64,000 nucleotides of DNA from Ditylenchus dipsaci. Its lineage: Eukaryota > Nematoda > Chromadorea > Rhabditida > Anguinidae. The stretch is taken from the NCBI GenBank assembly GCA_004194705.1, contig SADC01000226.1, positions 124,001 to 188,000 of the forward strand. Direction: 5' to 3'. Of the stretch, positions 11,245-22,381 are shown in pieces. The notes under the pieces were generated by a model that saw only the letters and a program-made list of their open reading frames with translations, did no database searches and was not told the origin of the DNA. A program made the translations under genes and the position numbers. Numbering within the stretch: position 1 is the stretch's first letter; every line of letters starts with the position of its first letter.

Positions 11245-14200
11245 ATGCCTCCTTTGATGCTTGTAATATACGTGATCAGGGTGATAATTCCAACAATTGG
11301 CATATTCACAAATATAGCCTTAATTATTGTTACTTATCGGAATAAGTAAGCACTTTTTTAAAATACTAAATGGGTAATATTTAATTTTGCCCGTAAATTG
11401 TGAAAGATGCGTGTAGAATATTTTATTTTGCCCGTAGAATTTTCAAAAACGTATTTGAACCCTTTTTAAAATGCTCACGGACCTGTTTTAAGGGTGTAGA
11501 TGACTCATTTTTGGAAAAAATGTTTTGACCAAAATTTGAATTTCGGTCTGAGCTACGCATGGTCTGAAAATTTTAGCAAACAATTTTTTTTTCAAAAAGC
11601 TCATCTACACCCTGAAAACTTTTTTTTCCAGCTTGTATTAGGTCTGTGAGCATTTTAAAAAGCGGTTAAACATGATTTTGAGCGAGTACGGCCAAAATTC
11701 AGAATTCCACGGACAATTTTCAAAATTCTACGGGCATTTATCACACTTGTACGGGCAAAATTAAATACCACCCAATAATTAAACTTGAACTTTTGCAGAT
11801 CTCTACGTACTACATGCAATATATTAATTGCCTTAGGTGCCACTGCTAATCTTTTCTATGATCTTGGATATATAGTATCTCCAATACTGTTTGCAACTGG
11901 AATTAAGTTTATTCCTGCTTCTTCATGTTTTTATTTTCAACTATTGTCGATTTATGGAGTATGCTCGTCAGCCTTCTTTTTGTTAACTGTTGGACTGGAC
12001 CGGCTTGTATGCATTATTGCGCCAACAATGTAAATATTCAGGATGAAAAATTGATATTCCTATGTGACCATCAGAATTTTTTTTACCTTGGTCCCCAAGT
12101 TGCTTTTCAAGAGTTTTTAGGCTTAGGCAGGTGTCGGACAGCGTTTATTAGAGTAGACTCAAACACGAGTCTAAGATATGTTTAAGTCAGGGTTACGATC
12201 CAAAATTTCGAAAAGTGTGTGTAAAAAAATATTTTTGAGAATATTTTCGAAAATATGCGCGCATTTGCGAGAATTTTTTCCGCGTGACTAAGAAATGGAG
12301 CATAATATTTTTAATTAAATTTTTTTGAAAAGAACATTTAGATTGCATTTTAGAAAATTTTCCTCATTTGTACTCATTTTTTTCACAGTCAACTCTTAAT
12401 ACGGTACAGTTGCTGGGAATTCCAAAAAGTGCATCACAGCGAGGTTTACTGCATACCAAGAGTTAACTGTATAGCGAGAATTACCGTATTCCTTTCAATT
12501 AACGCCCACAGCTCCTCTTATAAATGCCCCTCGACTTTGAGGGTTTGTATCTCGGACATGAATTTTTTTGAACATGTTTTTTGCATTTTTCTTATTTCCC
12601 GCGAGTTGTACCGATTCCACGTTTTGGATTTTGGTTGAGTATCAAAAACCTCAAAATTACTTTAATTATTGCCGCCCCCTAGATGCAAGTCAAAAAATAA
12701 ACAGCCCGTCGCGTTAATTAAAAGAAATACGGTAACAGTATATCAAGAGTTGATGATGCTCATCTTTTATCTAATAGCTCAATAACGACAACGCTAACGA
12801 CGACAACAACAACAAGGGCAAATTTTTTAGAAAAAATGATCGAATCAGAATTTTGAGGATTAACTATATTCTCCACACGTTTTTACTCGAGATCTCGACT
12901 GAAAATGCAAAATTCGTCCAATTTGGAATGAAAAATGCCGTTGTCCTTAGCGTCGTCGTTGGCGTTGTCGTTAAATTATTTATAAATAGGTCGTCGTTGT
13001 CATTGGCGAAAAATGCGTTTTATAAAAAAATATTCCAACGACAACGTTTATACCGTAAATCCTCTAATAGAGCCTCCTCGATATTTGACTAGAGTTTCAG
13101 AGTTAGCACCATTTTTGATTGACAATTTCAAGATTTTTCAGGGATTGAAAAATAAAGCCCCGGGGGCTCTATTAGAGGATTTACGGTAAATGAGCCATTA
13201 CAGAATTTCTGTATTTCATTTTTATAAATATAATGATTCCAAAAAGTCTTTTTTAGAATTTTTTCGAAATTAGGTCAACTTTTTATTTCGAAGCAAAATG
13301 TGGGAAAACTGAAGGGGAAACTGAAAATGCGAAATTTGTCGGATTTGGAATGAAAAATTTCGTTGTCCTTGACCTCGTCGAAATTTTTTCTTTCAAATTA
13401 AACAAATATTGCATTTTGAGATAAATTTTAAAGGAGCACAGGATTTCCCCGTTTCACCTCGAAGTCTTGACTGAAAATGCAAAACTTCTTCAACTTGGAA
13501 TAAAAAATTCGTTGTCTTTGGCGTCGTAGTTGGCGTTGTCTCCGTTTTTTTATAAAACGGTCGTCGTTTTCGTCGTCTTTGTAGTTAGCATTGTCATTGT
13601 CATTTATAAAACATGTTTTCAACGCCATGACGACGACAACGACAACGTTTATAAATGAGCCATTAGAATGGTCGAATAGACCCACTTAGTAGTTTGAGGG
13701 CTGAAAATAGTCAGATTTTGCCTGACAAAATATCCCCTTTTCTGAAAAATCAACTCAGATCGTGAGCCTGGTTTAATTCTGTCCTAGCCTACTGCCTACC
13801 CTTGCCTAAGCCTGAAAAGTAACAATAAAAAAGACCAAGGCGAAAAAACCCATGATTGTCAGGTGAGGCTTAATTGTTTAAACACTTCGATTTAGGCATG
13901 CAAATATGAAAATTGAATTTTACATACCTGGTGTCGCATTTATTGTATCAATATACGGAGTGTATGGCGTTTCTGCTTCATACACATACATGCATTCAGA
14001 TTCACAAAGGTATTTTTTAGGCTTTGCTGAACTGTCCCAATACTAGTATTTTAGAGTATCGAGTTCAAAAAATTTTGGCGTAAATTTCAAAAATTGTAAT
14101 GCCTAATGGCTCAGTCACGAACGTTGTCGTTGGAATATTTTTTTGTAAAAGCGTTTTTTCGCCAACTACGACGACAATGACGAAGATATATTAATTAAAA

Positions 14201-17200
14201 ATCCAACGACAACGCCAGCCTCAACAAAATTAAGGCTGTACTATGATTACCTCCCTAGAGCCTCGTCAAATGACTCCCAAGGGTATCAACAACAGCGTGA
14301 GGTTTGATAGACACGATCACCGGATGGTTACATCTGAATCACGACTTGTGTGTGCAGTCTGTAAGAAAAGGACTACTAAGAAGTGCAAAAAATGCGACGT
14401 TGGCCTGCATGATAATTGCTTCAAAAAGTTTCATGTGGAAGAGCCCTGACTTTGTGTCCTTTATGTACCTCATTAAACATAGAAAGGCCTCAATCTCAAA
14501 ATTTTACCGAAACACACTGTTTTTGACAACCTTTTTAATAAAACCGATATCTATGTATGACTTTTCCGCAGCACAAAAAAAATAAAAATTTTGTGTACCT
14601 TTTTGTATGCGTGGAAAAAACGGGTTAAAGCATATTATTTTTACTTTCTTGTAAGAACTGATTGGTCGAGAAACACGCAAGATAGACCCACCTCCTCCCT
14701 GCATGCAATGAAGGACTTCCTATGCCAGGCGAAACCTATACGCTTTCAAATAAAGTGGCCCGCCGACATTTAATATATTTTTTCATGCATTTCGAAGACC
14801 GAAACTGCGGTATACGTCTCAATGGTATGTGATAGCTAGCGGATTGTGAATCAGCTTGTCAACAAATTCCTGTTTTCAAACTAAAGTGACTAGCAGTTTC
14901 TGATGGGTTTCAGAATGTAACACGTAAAATTTGCGGTGAACCAGAGGTGGGCAAAGAATAGATCGATCTGAACTGATCTGATCTTTGGCGATCTGATCTA
15001 AACTGATCTAGATCGATCTGATCTGTTCTTTGCCCACCTCTGCAATAAACATCAAGCTGCGTGTCGGTATAAGCATATATGATTATAAATTACTTTGCAA
15101 TTCCTTATAAGTCTCATCATACAGTTCTGAATCATGGTCTTTTTTAGCCCAGAAAGAATAATTACCGTATTTTCTCTATTAAACGCCCCGGGGCGTTTAT
15201 TTTTCAACCCTTAAAAAATCGGAAAAAAATTATTTCGATTTTGAGATTTTTGGGTGCCCAACCAAAATCTGAAAAGTGGAATTAGGTATCCCCCCTCGTC
15301 TTAAGACGAAAAGAGGAGGTAAGGTCGAATTTCGGGTCACTTTTCGAAAATAAGGAAAAAGGGGGAGGTTGGTACCCAAATCATTTCAGCCAAATGCCAT
15401 TTTTATAAACTCGTGCTAATTAAGAAAACGCAAAAAACAGATTTGCAAATTATTTTTTTGGGCTGAGATATAAATCACTGAAGGGGGCGTTTATTAGAGA
15501 GGGGGCATTTATTGAAGAGGGAGCGTTTAATAGAGAAAATACGGTAGTAGTTCTGATAAGACAAAAAACCCATCAGGAAGTGCTTTTTAACTCAGAGTCA
15601 TGACAGGAATTTCCAGGCTACTTCACAAAAGTCAGCCACCTACAATTTTCATATAGTGGCTATATTTCAACATTGACAAGTGATACAAATTTTTGGCGCT
15701 ACTTAGGCTCAGGCTGTGGGCGAAGCTCAGGCCCTTATGGCTCTATCACAATTGAAGGTGTAAATGTAAATGTAAATGTAAGTGTAAGTGTAAGTGTAAA
15801 TGTAAGTGTAAATGTAAGGTGTCTTCACAATACCAAAAACATTTACACTTACACTTACATTTACATTTACGGTTTCACAATACCAATGTAAGTGTAAATG
15901 CAAAGTTTTCACTTATTTTCGTTTTTATTGCTAAATATGTGTTTTTTTTAACAAATATGGATTTTTAAAAACAAATATGGATTTTTAAAAACAAATATCG
16001 ATATTTTTATCTGAAATACTAATGAACTATTCTCGGTTGACAAGCCACTCTTCATACTCACTACTGATGCCGGAATCTATGGTGTTTCTGCTTTTAAGAC
16101 AGCTATAGAAGATGGCTCTCTCAACCTTCCTCCAGCTAAACTTCTGCCCAACAGCCACATCAAAATTCCTTGCTATTTCCTTGGCGATGGAGCATTCCCT
16201 CTGTCCAACTATATGATGAAACCTTTGGGCAAGCTCACATGGAACACGATGAAAAATCTTGAACTACCGCATCAGTCGAGCCCGAAACCGCATTGAAAAC
16301 AATTTCGGCATCATGGCAATGAAGTGGCGAATTCTACTAAAGCCTATCGAGTGCTCCCATGAAACAGCCGATGATATTGTGTGGGCAATCTGTGTTTTGC
16401 ACAACTTTTTAAGAGAGAATATGGAGGAGGAAATTGTGCTTGACAGAGTAGTGGCAGCTTCAGAGCTTGGCCTGGTATAACAGTGACTGAAAATAGAGAA
16501 CGAGGGAGCCGTAGTGCAAAGGAAATCCGCAAGAAGCTTGTTGAATTTTTTAATGGTGCCGGTAGTGTGGATTTCCAAGAAAATATGATTTGATTGAAGT
16601 TTGATTAAGAATATCATTAATTGAAAACTTTCCACTACTAGCAGTTAAAATTCAAAAATATATATTTGTTGATAAATAAGCAGGATTTTAGCAATAAAAA
16701 TTAATAAGTAAAATATTTGCATTTACATTTACATTTGTATTGTGAAGGGGTAAGTGTAAATGTAAGTGTAAGTGTAAGTGTAAATGTAAGTGTAAATGTA
16801 AGGTGTCTTCACAATACCAAAAACATTTACACTTACACTTACATTTACATTTACACCTTCAATTGTGATAGAGCCATTAGGCGTTGGGTTAGGCATAGGG
16901 CCTGACCATTACAAAGTTGTGCTTTTGCACATTTTTTTTTCTTTAAAAATGGTGGTTTTAGGTACCCTCCAAAATTATTAGGGAGGGTTTATTCAGTAGC
17001 TTTTATGGGATGGGTATATTCCACTAGCGTCTAATTTTTTGGAAAAGGTATAAATTTTAAATGAGAAACTGTTTCGAAATGTCCATTATATCGTCTTAAG
17101 ACGAAAAGAGGAGGTAAGGTCGAATTTCGGGTCACTTTTCGAAAATAAGGAGGAAGGGGAGGTTGGTACCCAAATCATTTCAGCCAAATGCCATTTTTAT

Positions 17201-19026
17201 TAGCTAAAATTTTCTAATTTTTCGATGTTTTTTAACTTCATCCTTTTTCATATACCAAAATTATAAAAATCGGAAAACAAGAAACGGGAGGAGGGTAAAA
17301 TGGTGTTTTATAAAAATGGCATACTACTTATATTTATTAAGAAAAGTATTGTGCAGTGTTAGAGACGCTTATGACCCTTCATTATTGGTGCCTGATAGCA
17401 TAGTGACTGCAACTTGTTTTGTTTGTTATGTTATTTTATGGATTACTCTGCAAACTTTTGCAAAACACGATAAAACTACTCGACGCACCTTCAAGTCACT
17501 GATGGCAATTATGCTAGCATCTGTGATTCCCACTTTTTTAACTAAATCCTGTCTATATCTTATTGGTCTAGTCAATATAAAATGAATATCATTGATTATT
17601 AGTGCTTCAGAAGCGCCGTTACTTTCACAGCTGAAATTGCAAGCATTTCTGATGCACTCATCCTTTACTTTTCGAGGTGAACAATTCAGTTTTATTTTAA
17701 TTTTTTCGAATAAGTTCAAGCATCTCTATATAGTATTTGGGTTAGCGTAGGGGGGGGGAGGTGTCCGTGGGTCACACTTTTTTACAGCCACTGGGAATGG
17801 TCCAAAAATTATCCTGAGAACACTTTCTAAAGTAAATTAGTGTGCTTGAACACGAATCCGGTGTCAGAATCGGGGGGTTGACAAAGAAATTTTCGAGTTT
17901 TTCCCCAAATTTTTTCCGGACTTTTTTGACTTTAAAAGCTAATAAATAAGGTCAAAAATGAAAAGGATTTTTTGTTGCAGATTTTATCGGATTTCCCAGC
18001 GTAAAAAAACTTCAAAACCATGCATTTTGAATAGCGGATCTCCTACTTTGAAGTTTTACGTCAGATCTAAAAATGACATATGGTCTTATGTTTGTTATTG
18101 ACGAAATGCCACAAATTTGAATTTTTTTGTCTCGAGAGGGATTTAAAAAGTTTATGTTTGGATTTGAAAAAAGTTTGAGTTTGAATTTAAAACCGTTTGT
18201 AAGCAAATTGAGTATGCTAATCACGAATTTACTGTCAGCAGTTAGGTAATGTCTGTTGCAAAAATGTCTGTATAGGCGCCGATAGGCGCCTGACAACCCT
18301 TATAGTAAATATTTGGCTGAGATTTTATTGTAATTTTTGTTGTGCATGGTTGCTCAAATATTTAAGATTTTTTAGTATAAGTTTTTTCTGATTGAATTTT
18401 AAAATTCTGCAATCGCAGATTGAAGTGCAGAAAAGTTATAGACGCTGTTTGCCGGACGCGATCGACTGGCCAACGCCATAACTCACCAACAGAAATAACT
18501 CCGGAACGGCAAAACTCGCCGATGGCAAAACTTGCCAACAAAAAATCGGCCTATTTGACGGCCTATGATTTGACGGCCTATTTTAGGACAGCAAATAGAA
18601 GGCTGTTGAATAGAATTTTTCGCTGGCGAGTTTTCGCTTTGGCGAGTTCTGACGCTTTGTCACACTTTCTTTTGAAAGGTCTACTTGCTAAAAACTCCCT
18701 CCGTTCATAATCGACTAACTAAAACAAATAGAAACTGAGAAATATGAAGTGAGATTTTCGATATGCTTTCTCGGAATTTTTTCCTATCTTGTTCAGCGTA
18801 AAATTCTGAACATATCAGTAGAAACCGGCTTTCAAGTCTTAACTAAAATTTTTATTATTTCAGCTCAGAATACAAAAAAGCCTTTCACCAGCAATACACA
18901 AAAGTGTTTACCAAGGTTAATTTAACGTAATTAAAAACTATTTTATAAACTTAATTGCAGATGACTGAAGTCAGGCAATATAACAGCTCAAATACTCGAA
19001 TTCATAATTTAGTGTCACGTTTGTAA
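11245..19026 (+). CDS. srsx-family seven-transmembrane chemoreceptor (7 exons)
   Basis: Join of 11245-11345, 11799-12029, 13896-14009, 17357-17565, 17631-17676, 18864-18915 and 18961-19026 gives 819 nt, 272 residues and a stop, with every junction in phase. Seven hydrophobic segments are visible. TM1 has GIFTN; exon 2 begins RTTCNILIALG, typical of Srsx; D101-R102 follows TM3; the tail has SSSEYKKAF, the Srsx post-TM7 signature. The family acts as G-protein-coupled receptors in sensory neurons; the ligand is unknown. The start is the first ATG in an exon that is open from an acceptor at 11217, so an upstream exon is possible. The exon 4/5 join was chosen because it keeps frame with a TTTCACAG acceptor; a shorter intron (17571-17602) would also keep frame. 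The gene looks intact although its introns are full of transposons. Confidence 0.8.
11371..11773. mobile_element. Inverted-repeat element in srsx intron 1
   Basis: Left arm holds TTTAATTTTGCCCGTA and right arm TACGGGCAAAATTAAAT. A second inverted pair lies inside (CTCATTTTTGG/TCATCTACACCC region, 11467-11660). Non-coding; it fills most of intron 1. No clear target duplication. Confidence 0.6.
12484..12732. mobile_element. CCGTATT-family MITE
   Basis: Starts CCGTATTCCTTTCAATTAACG and ends CGTTAATTAAAAGAAATACGG between TA dinucleotides. Lies in srsx intron 2. Confidence 0.75.
12780..14220. repeat. Dispersed ACGACAACG/CGTTGTCGT motif field
   Basis: Across this stretch, in srsx introns 2 and 3, the motifs ACGACAACG, GTCGTCGTT and CGTTGGCGTTGTCG recur on both strands at irregular spacing (12785-12820, 12930-13040, 13365-13380, 13510-13660, 14115-14215). 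The small srsx exon 3 sits inside it. Confidence 0.6.
13053..13186. mobile_element. CCGTA-family MITE nested in motif field
   Basis: Starts CCGTAAATCCTCTAATAGAG and ends CTCTATTAGAGGATTTACGG with TA on both sides. The arms are perfect inverted repeats over about 20 bp. Confidence 0.75.
14243..14449 (+). pseudogene. piggyBac transposase C-terminal zinc-ribbon fragment
   Basis: A 68-residue frame ends with CxxCKKRTTKKCKKCDVGLHDNCF then KKFH. This CxxC...CxxC...C spacing is the cysteine-rich C-terminal domain of piggyBac-derived transposases. The catalytic domain is absent upstream, so this is a relic inside srsx intron 3. A non-autonomous element with piggyBac-type ends and TTAA flanks occurs at 31074-31540. 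Confidence 0.65.
14942..15042. mobile_element. Short hAT-type MITE, GATCTGATC hairpin
   Basis: Begins CAGAGGTGGGCAAAGAATAG and ends TTCTTTGCCCACCTCTG, a common hAT terminus. The interior is repeated GATCTGATC/GATCGATC. Flanks resemble each other (CGGTGAAC and CAATAAAC) but are not an exact 8-bp duplication. Confidence 0.7.
15165..15544. mobile_element. CCGTATTTTC-family MITE with a nested insertion
   Basis: Starts CCGTATTTTCTCTATTAAAC and ends GTTTAATAGAGAAAATACGG between TA dinucleotides. It matches 61147-61404 except that it carries an extra 117 bp at 15289-15405. Confidence 0.8.
15289..15405. mobile_element. Small insertion with TA duplication (empty site known)
   Basis: The related element at 61147-61404 reads straight through as GGTAAACTCG, while here GGTA is followed by 117 bp and then TAAACTCG. 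This gives an empty-site comparison with a TA duplication. A second copy of the inserted sequence (CGTCTTAAGACGAAAAGAGG...) is at about 17091-17205. Confidence 0.75.
15738..16876 (+). mobile_element. PIF/Harbinger element with TTA duplication
   Basis: The ends are TGGCTCTATCACAATTGAAG and its reverse complement, flanked by TTA at 15735-15737 and 16877-16879, the 3-bp target typical of PIF/Harbinger. Each arm continues into tandem TGTAAG/TGTAAA hexamers that fold back on an inverted copy within the same arm (15765-15870 and 16718-16855). A broken transposase lies between the arms. The element sits in srsx intron 3. Confidence 0.85.
16019..16480 (+). pseudogene. PIF/Harbinger DDE transposase remnant (HARBI1-like)
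   Basis: The first frame reads FILTTDAGIYGVSAF and then CYFLGDGAFPLSNYMMKPLG. After a frame shift near 16262 it continues NYRISRARNRIENNFGIMAM, RWRIL-like KWRILLKPIE and VLHNFLRE. These are the DDE_Tnp_4 landmarks: GDxAFxL holds the second Asp and SRARNxIENxFG the Glu. The N-terminal part and the separate Myb-like partner protein of active PIF elements are absent, so this copy cannot move by itself. Confidence 0.8.
17091..17205. repeat. Second copy of the 117-bp insertion
   Basis: About 110 bp nearly identical to 15296-15402 (CGTCTTAAGACG through CAGCCAAATGCCATTTTTAT). The remainder of srsx intron 3 here (16880-17356) shows no other feature. Confidence 0.7.
18465..18665. repeat. Motif-iterated repeat (GGCAAAACTCGCC type)
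   Basis: Repeated GGCAAAACTCGCC, TTGCCAAC and GGCCTATTTGACGG motifs, ending with the inverse TGGCGAGTTTTCGC. It shares its motif style with 2640-2935. Lies in srsx intron 5 (17677-18863), which shows no other feature apart from a dispersed motif copy at 17841-17872. Confidence 0.5.
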
Positions 19027-19770
19027 GAGAAAAAATTTAATCTCAAGATTACCGTAGTAACCTAATCGCTCGATATTAATATTGAAAAATTGTTCATGAT
19101 TGTTAACCCTTTATAGTTGTTGAAATCTTTGAACATAAAAATGTAGATACCTTGACATTTTTGTAACTGAATTCTTTTTTCAGAGCCGTAGTAACCCTAT
19201 GGTTTCAAGAGTTGAAAAATAAAGCCTTCCGGCTTTAAATCTATTGAGGTCGGCTACGAAAAATGACTTGATCCCTGTTATATAGAATTAATAAGATTAA
19301 GTGAAGAAGTGCGCGCCCATCTCAGTGGGTTCGCAACCTACTATTTTGACCTTTACAACAAATTCGCGCAGTCGCAAGTTCGATCCCGCATAGGTCTCGG
19401 ACATTTAATATTTAACATCTGATGATCTTTTTCAAAAAAAATATTTTTTTTTTAACTTTTTCATTAACATCAAAGTTTTTTTTTATTTTTTACTTAATTG
19501 TTAAAGAAATGCAAAAAAATAGGTTAATTCAAATTTTTCGAGAAAATGTATTTTTGAAAAGAACAGTATGGACCAAGATCAAATTTGAAAAACCTCCGAA
19601 AACCAAAAACCGAGGCATGCCATTTTTGAAGCAGTCCAATACATGTAGATTGTTCTTCATCTCTAGTGGAGCCTACTTCATGAAATGAACATGAAAAAGA
19701 GCTCCCGCGGGTTTTATTATAAAATTCACGAGACAGAAAGAATTATAGCATCTCTTATTTTTATCAAATA
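19027..19770. other. srsx 3' flank, no protein gene seen
   Basis: Holds one possible tRNA-like sequence (19309-19403). A plus-strand open frame at 19422-19688 is poly-F/K-rich and looks like chance. Confidence 0.4.
19309..19403 (+). ncRNA. Possible tRNA-like or SINE-like sequence
   Basis: A B-box-like GTTCGATCCC (19379-19387) lies about 60 bp after an A-box-like CTCAGTGGGTTCGC. No full cloverleaf with matching acceptor arms could be drawn, so this is at most a tRNA relic. Confidence 0.2.
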
Positions 19771-21900
19771 CAGTCGACGCTCTCTATAACGACGCTCGTT
19801 ATAACGATTCGCTCTTTATAACGACCCGAAAAAAAATAGGTTGGTTTCAAACAAATTAAGCAGCGCTCTTTATCTCTATAATACGATCTCTATAACGACC
19901 CGCTCTCTATAACGACCCAGTTTGACCGTCCCAACTATTAAAGAGCCACTCTATGTAACGATTTTGGGGAAATTTGCGGAAAATTCAATTTGAATCGAAT
20001 TCTGTCTTACGGCGAAAGAAAACTTTTGTTCAATAATTATTTTTCGCAATCATTTTTTGCTTATTTTGAAAAAATCGGTCGCATTTTTTTCTGTCATCAC
20101 ATTTTTCGTGTTTCAGCATCGATTATGGCAACTCCAAGCAAGAAGCCACGTCGAATTTCTCTCGAAGTGAAGAAGCAAATCATCGGAGCATCGGCAAGCA
20201 AGAAGCCAAAATAACTGAGCGAGCAATTTGATCTGCCGGCGTCGACAGTCAGCACGATTCTCAGCGACAGGGTAACTATCATTAAATCGATCGAGGAAGG
20301 CGATGACGGAAAGCGAGCAAAGCTGAGAGGAGTGAAGCACCATACTCTGGAGAAAGCAGTGTTGCAGTGGTTTAAGGAAGCAAGAAGTGAAAACATGCAG
20401 ATGTCAGGCGAGACCGTGAAGGTATGTTTTTATTTTATTGTTTTATTAATCTTTTGAATTCTTCAGATGAAAGCAATGGGTGTCGCGAAGATCCTTGGTG
20501 TGGATGGCTTCAAAGCAAGGGACGGCTGGCTCGGCAAATTCAAGCAGCGTCATTCAATCGTTTTCAAAGGAAACCAAGGAGAAGCGGCTGAAACAACACG
20601 GAGCAACTCGGCAACTGGCAGCAAGAAGTTCTGCGCGAATTAATCTCTCTTTTCTCAGCTGATGATGTTTTTAATGTCGATGAGACTATTCTTTTTTGGC
20701 AACTTCTTCCGAATAAGACCCTGTCATTCAAAGGTTGGTTTTCAGAGACTTTGTGGTTTTATTGGTTGAATTTAAGTTTTCAGGAGAGCGGTGCACGTCC
20801 GGAAAAAAGTCGAAGGAGCGAATCACCGTGCTGGTCGGATCGAAAATGAGCGGTACTGAAAAACTGCCTCTTCTGGTAATTGGGAAGTCTGCCAAGCTCG
20901 CGTCTTTGAGAACAAAGGGCCTCCTGTCGACTACAAAGCTAACAAGAAGGCGTGGATGACAGGTTATATTTTTATTGTTTTCATTGTTTATTGAAAGATT
21001 TTCAGCCGACTTGTTCGAAGAGCGGCTAAAGAATTGGGACGAAAAGTGCTGCTTTACCTCGTCAACTTCTCAGGCCATTCGAACATTAAGCTGGAACAAA
21101 TTACGGTGAAGTTTCTACCTCCGAACACGAAAGCCGCGTCTCAGGTTTTGATTTGTGATTTATTTTCCGATAAATAAACATTTCTAACGGCTTCCGCCGA
21201 TGGATCGAGGTATTATTCAAAATTTGAAAGTACATCATCGCCGCTTTCTCCTCCGTGAACGGATCGCCGCATTTGATTCAAAAACCAATTTCAAGATGGA
21301 GCTCTTTGAAACTTTGCAGTTTCTGCGAAGATTGTGGTCGGATGTGGAGCCGGAGACGCTCGCCAATTATTTCAGGAAGGCCGGATTTATGAAGAACGTG
21401 GAGGTGGTGTTTTTTTTATTGGTTTCAACATAATTCTGGAATTTAGATGGACAAGGAAGTGCAAGCTGAAGAAGGTGATCCGACCAGCGAGCTGAGCATT
21501 CTTTGAGCTGAAGTGGAAGCAATGGAGTTAGTGAAAGGTGGTCTGGACGACCACTTGGCGGCTGACGATCAACTCGCAACTGGTGGAACGCGCTCTCTAG
21601 CAGATATTGCAGCGGATGTCTCGACAGCAGAATTGGAACAATCGGATAGGTAAATCTTGGTTTGTTTGGTTTTATTGACTCTGCTTTTAGTGACACTGAA
21701 GTCACGGAGGTCAATGAACTGCCCTGGACGCCAGTCATCCGGATTCAAAATTTTTCAGTAATATGTGGAGGAGAACTTCAAGGACCAGCTGTGCTTCAAA
21801 TGTGTTACAAATTCGACGACTTGTTGACGCTTGCAGAACATGAAACAGAAAAGTCTCTTGGATTATGTTATTATTAATCTTTGATCATTGCTGTTTGTTT
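19771..21900 (+). mobile_element. pogo/Tigger-type transposon, 3' end missing
   Basis: The left end CAGTCGACGCTCTCTATAAC follows TA (19769-19770) and is trailed by repeated TATAACGAC motifs, the usual pogo terminal style. A spliced, broken transposase follows. No matching right end exists downstream before 24 kb. A lone right-type end, AGAGCGTCGACTG before TA, is found only at 59384-59396. Confidence 0.75.
20124..21880 (+). pseudogene. pogo/Tigger transposase, inactivated
   Basis: Order of parts: a pipsqueak-like N-terminus (MATPSKKPRRISLEVKKQII), an in-frame TAA near 20211, LPASTVSTILSDR, a CENP-B-type second helix domain with GWLGKFKQRHSIVFKG, then DVFNVDETILF with the first catalytic Asp, [10 protein letters not shown], and [10 protein letters not shown]. 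Introns are AT-rich and short (for example 20422-20466). Frame slips of one base occur near 20620 and 20900. At about 21060 the strand that normally ends in Asp-Asn reads YLVNFSGH, so the second catalytic Asp is gone. MDRGIIQ with the third Asp begins at 21200. A dead copy of a DDE transposase; tail after 21430 is divergent. Confidence 0.8.
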
Positions 21901-22095
21901 TTTGGAATAAATGTTTACTTTGATGAAATTTATTTGTGTGTACATAATTAAATATGTTTCAAATGACATATTAGACTTAGCTTGATTCTTTTGGAAAAGT
22001 CATCATTTGGCTCCAAACACTTGTGAGGTCATTTTAATAAGTTGACAAGCATTTTTATCAATTTAAGTGAGCAAATGTTTTATTAAATTCTAGGC

Positions 22096-22381
22096 GTCAC
22101 GACAAAACCTTATTATTTTGTTGTAGCGCAGCACAAGAGCTACAAAATGCATGAATTTTTTTCAGTGACCTGTATGTTCAGATATGGCTTTTTGAATTTT
22201 TTTTCAAAAAGTGACTAAAATTGCAAAAATTTGGAAAAACTTGGATTTTAGTCATTTTTCAAGAAATTGATTTTTTTACAAAGCCATATCTGAACACTCA
22301 GATCACTAAAAAAATCCTGTAAGATGTATTTGTAGCTCTTGAGCTGCGATACAGCGAAGTAATAAGGTTTTGCGTGATGAC
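22096..22381. mobile_element. Inverted-repeat element, GTAGCGCAGC family
   Basis: Left arm GTCACGACAAAACCTTATTA...GTAGCGCAGCACAAGAGCTAC and right arm GTAGCTCTTGAGCTGCGATAC...TAATAAGGTTTTGCG are inverted. A related element is at 23638-23900 and a solo arm at about 60255-60290. Confidence 0.65.

Noticed and set aside
12780..14220. Possible CRISPR-like spaced repeats
   Set aside because: The organism is a eukaryote, the motif is short and occurs on both strands, and spacing is irregular.
15750..15870. Hexamer repeats taken as a telomere-like array
   Set aside because: The unit is TGTAAG/TGTAAA and the array forms the inverted arms of a transposon with TTA duplications.
15673..15912. Frames with repeated VNVNVSVS or TYTYIYIY peptides
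   Set aside because: They are translations of the TGTAAG/TGTAAA hexamer arms of the PIF element.
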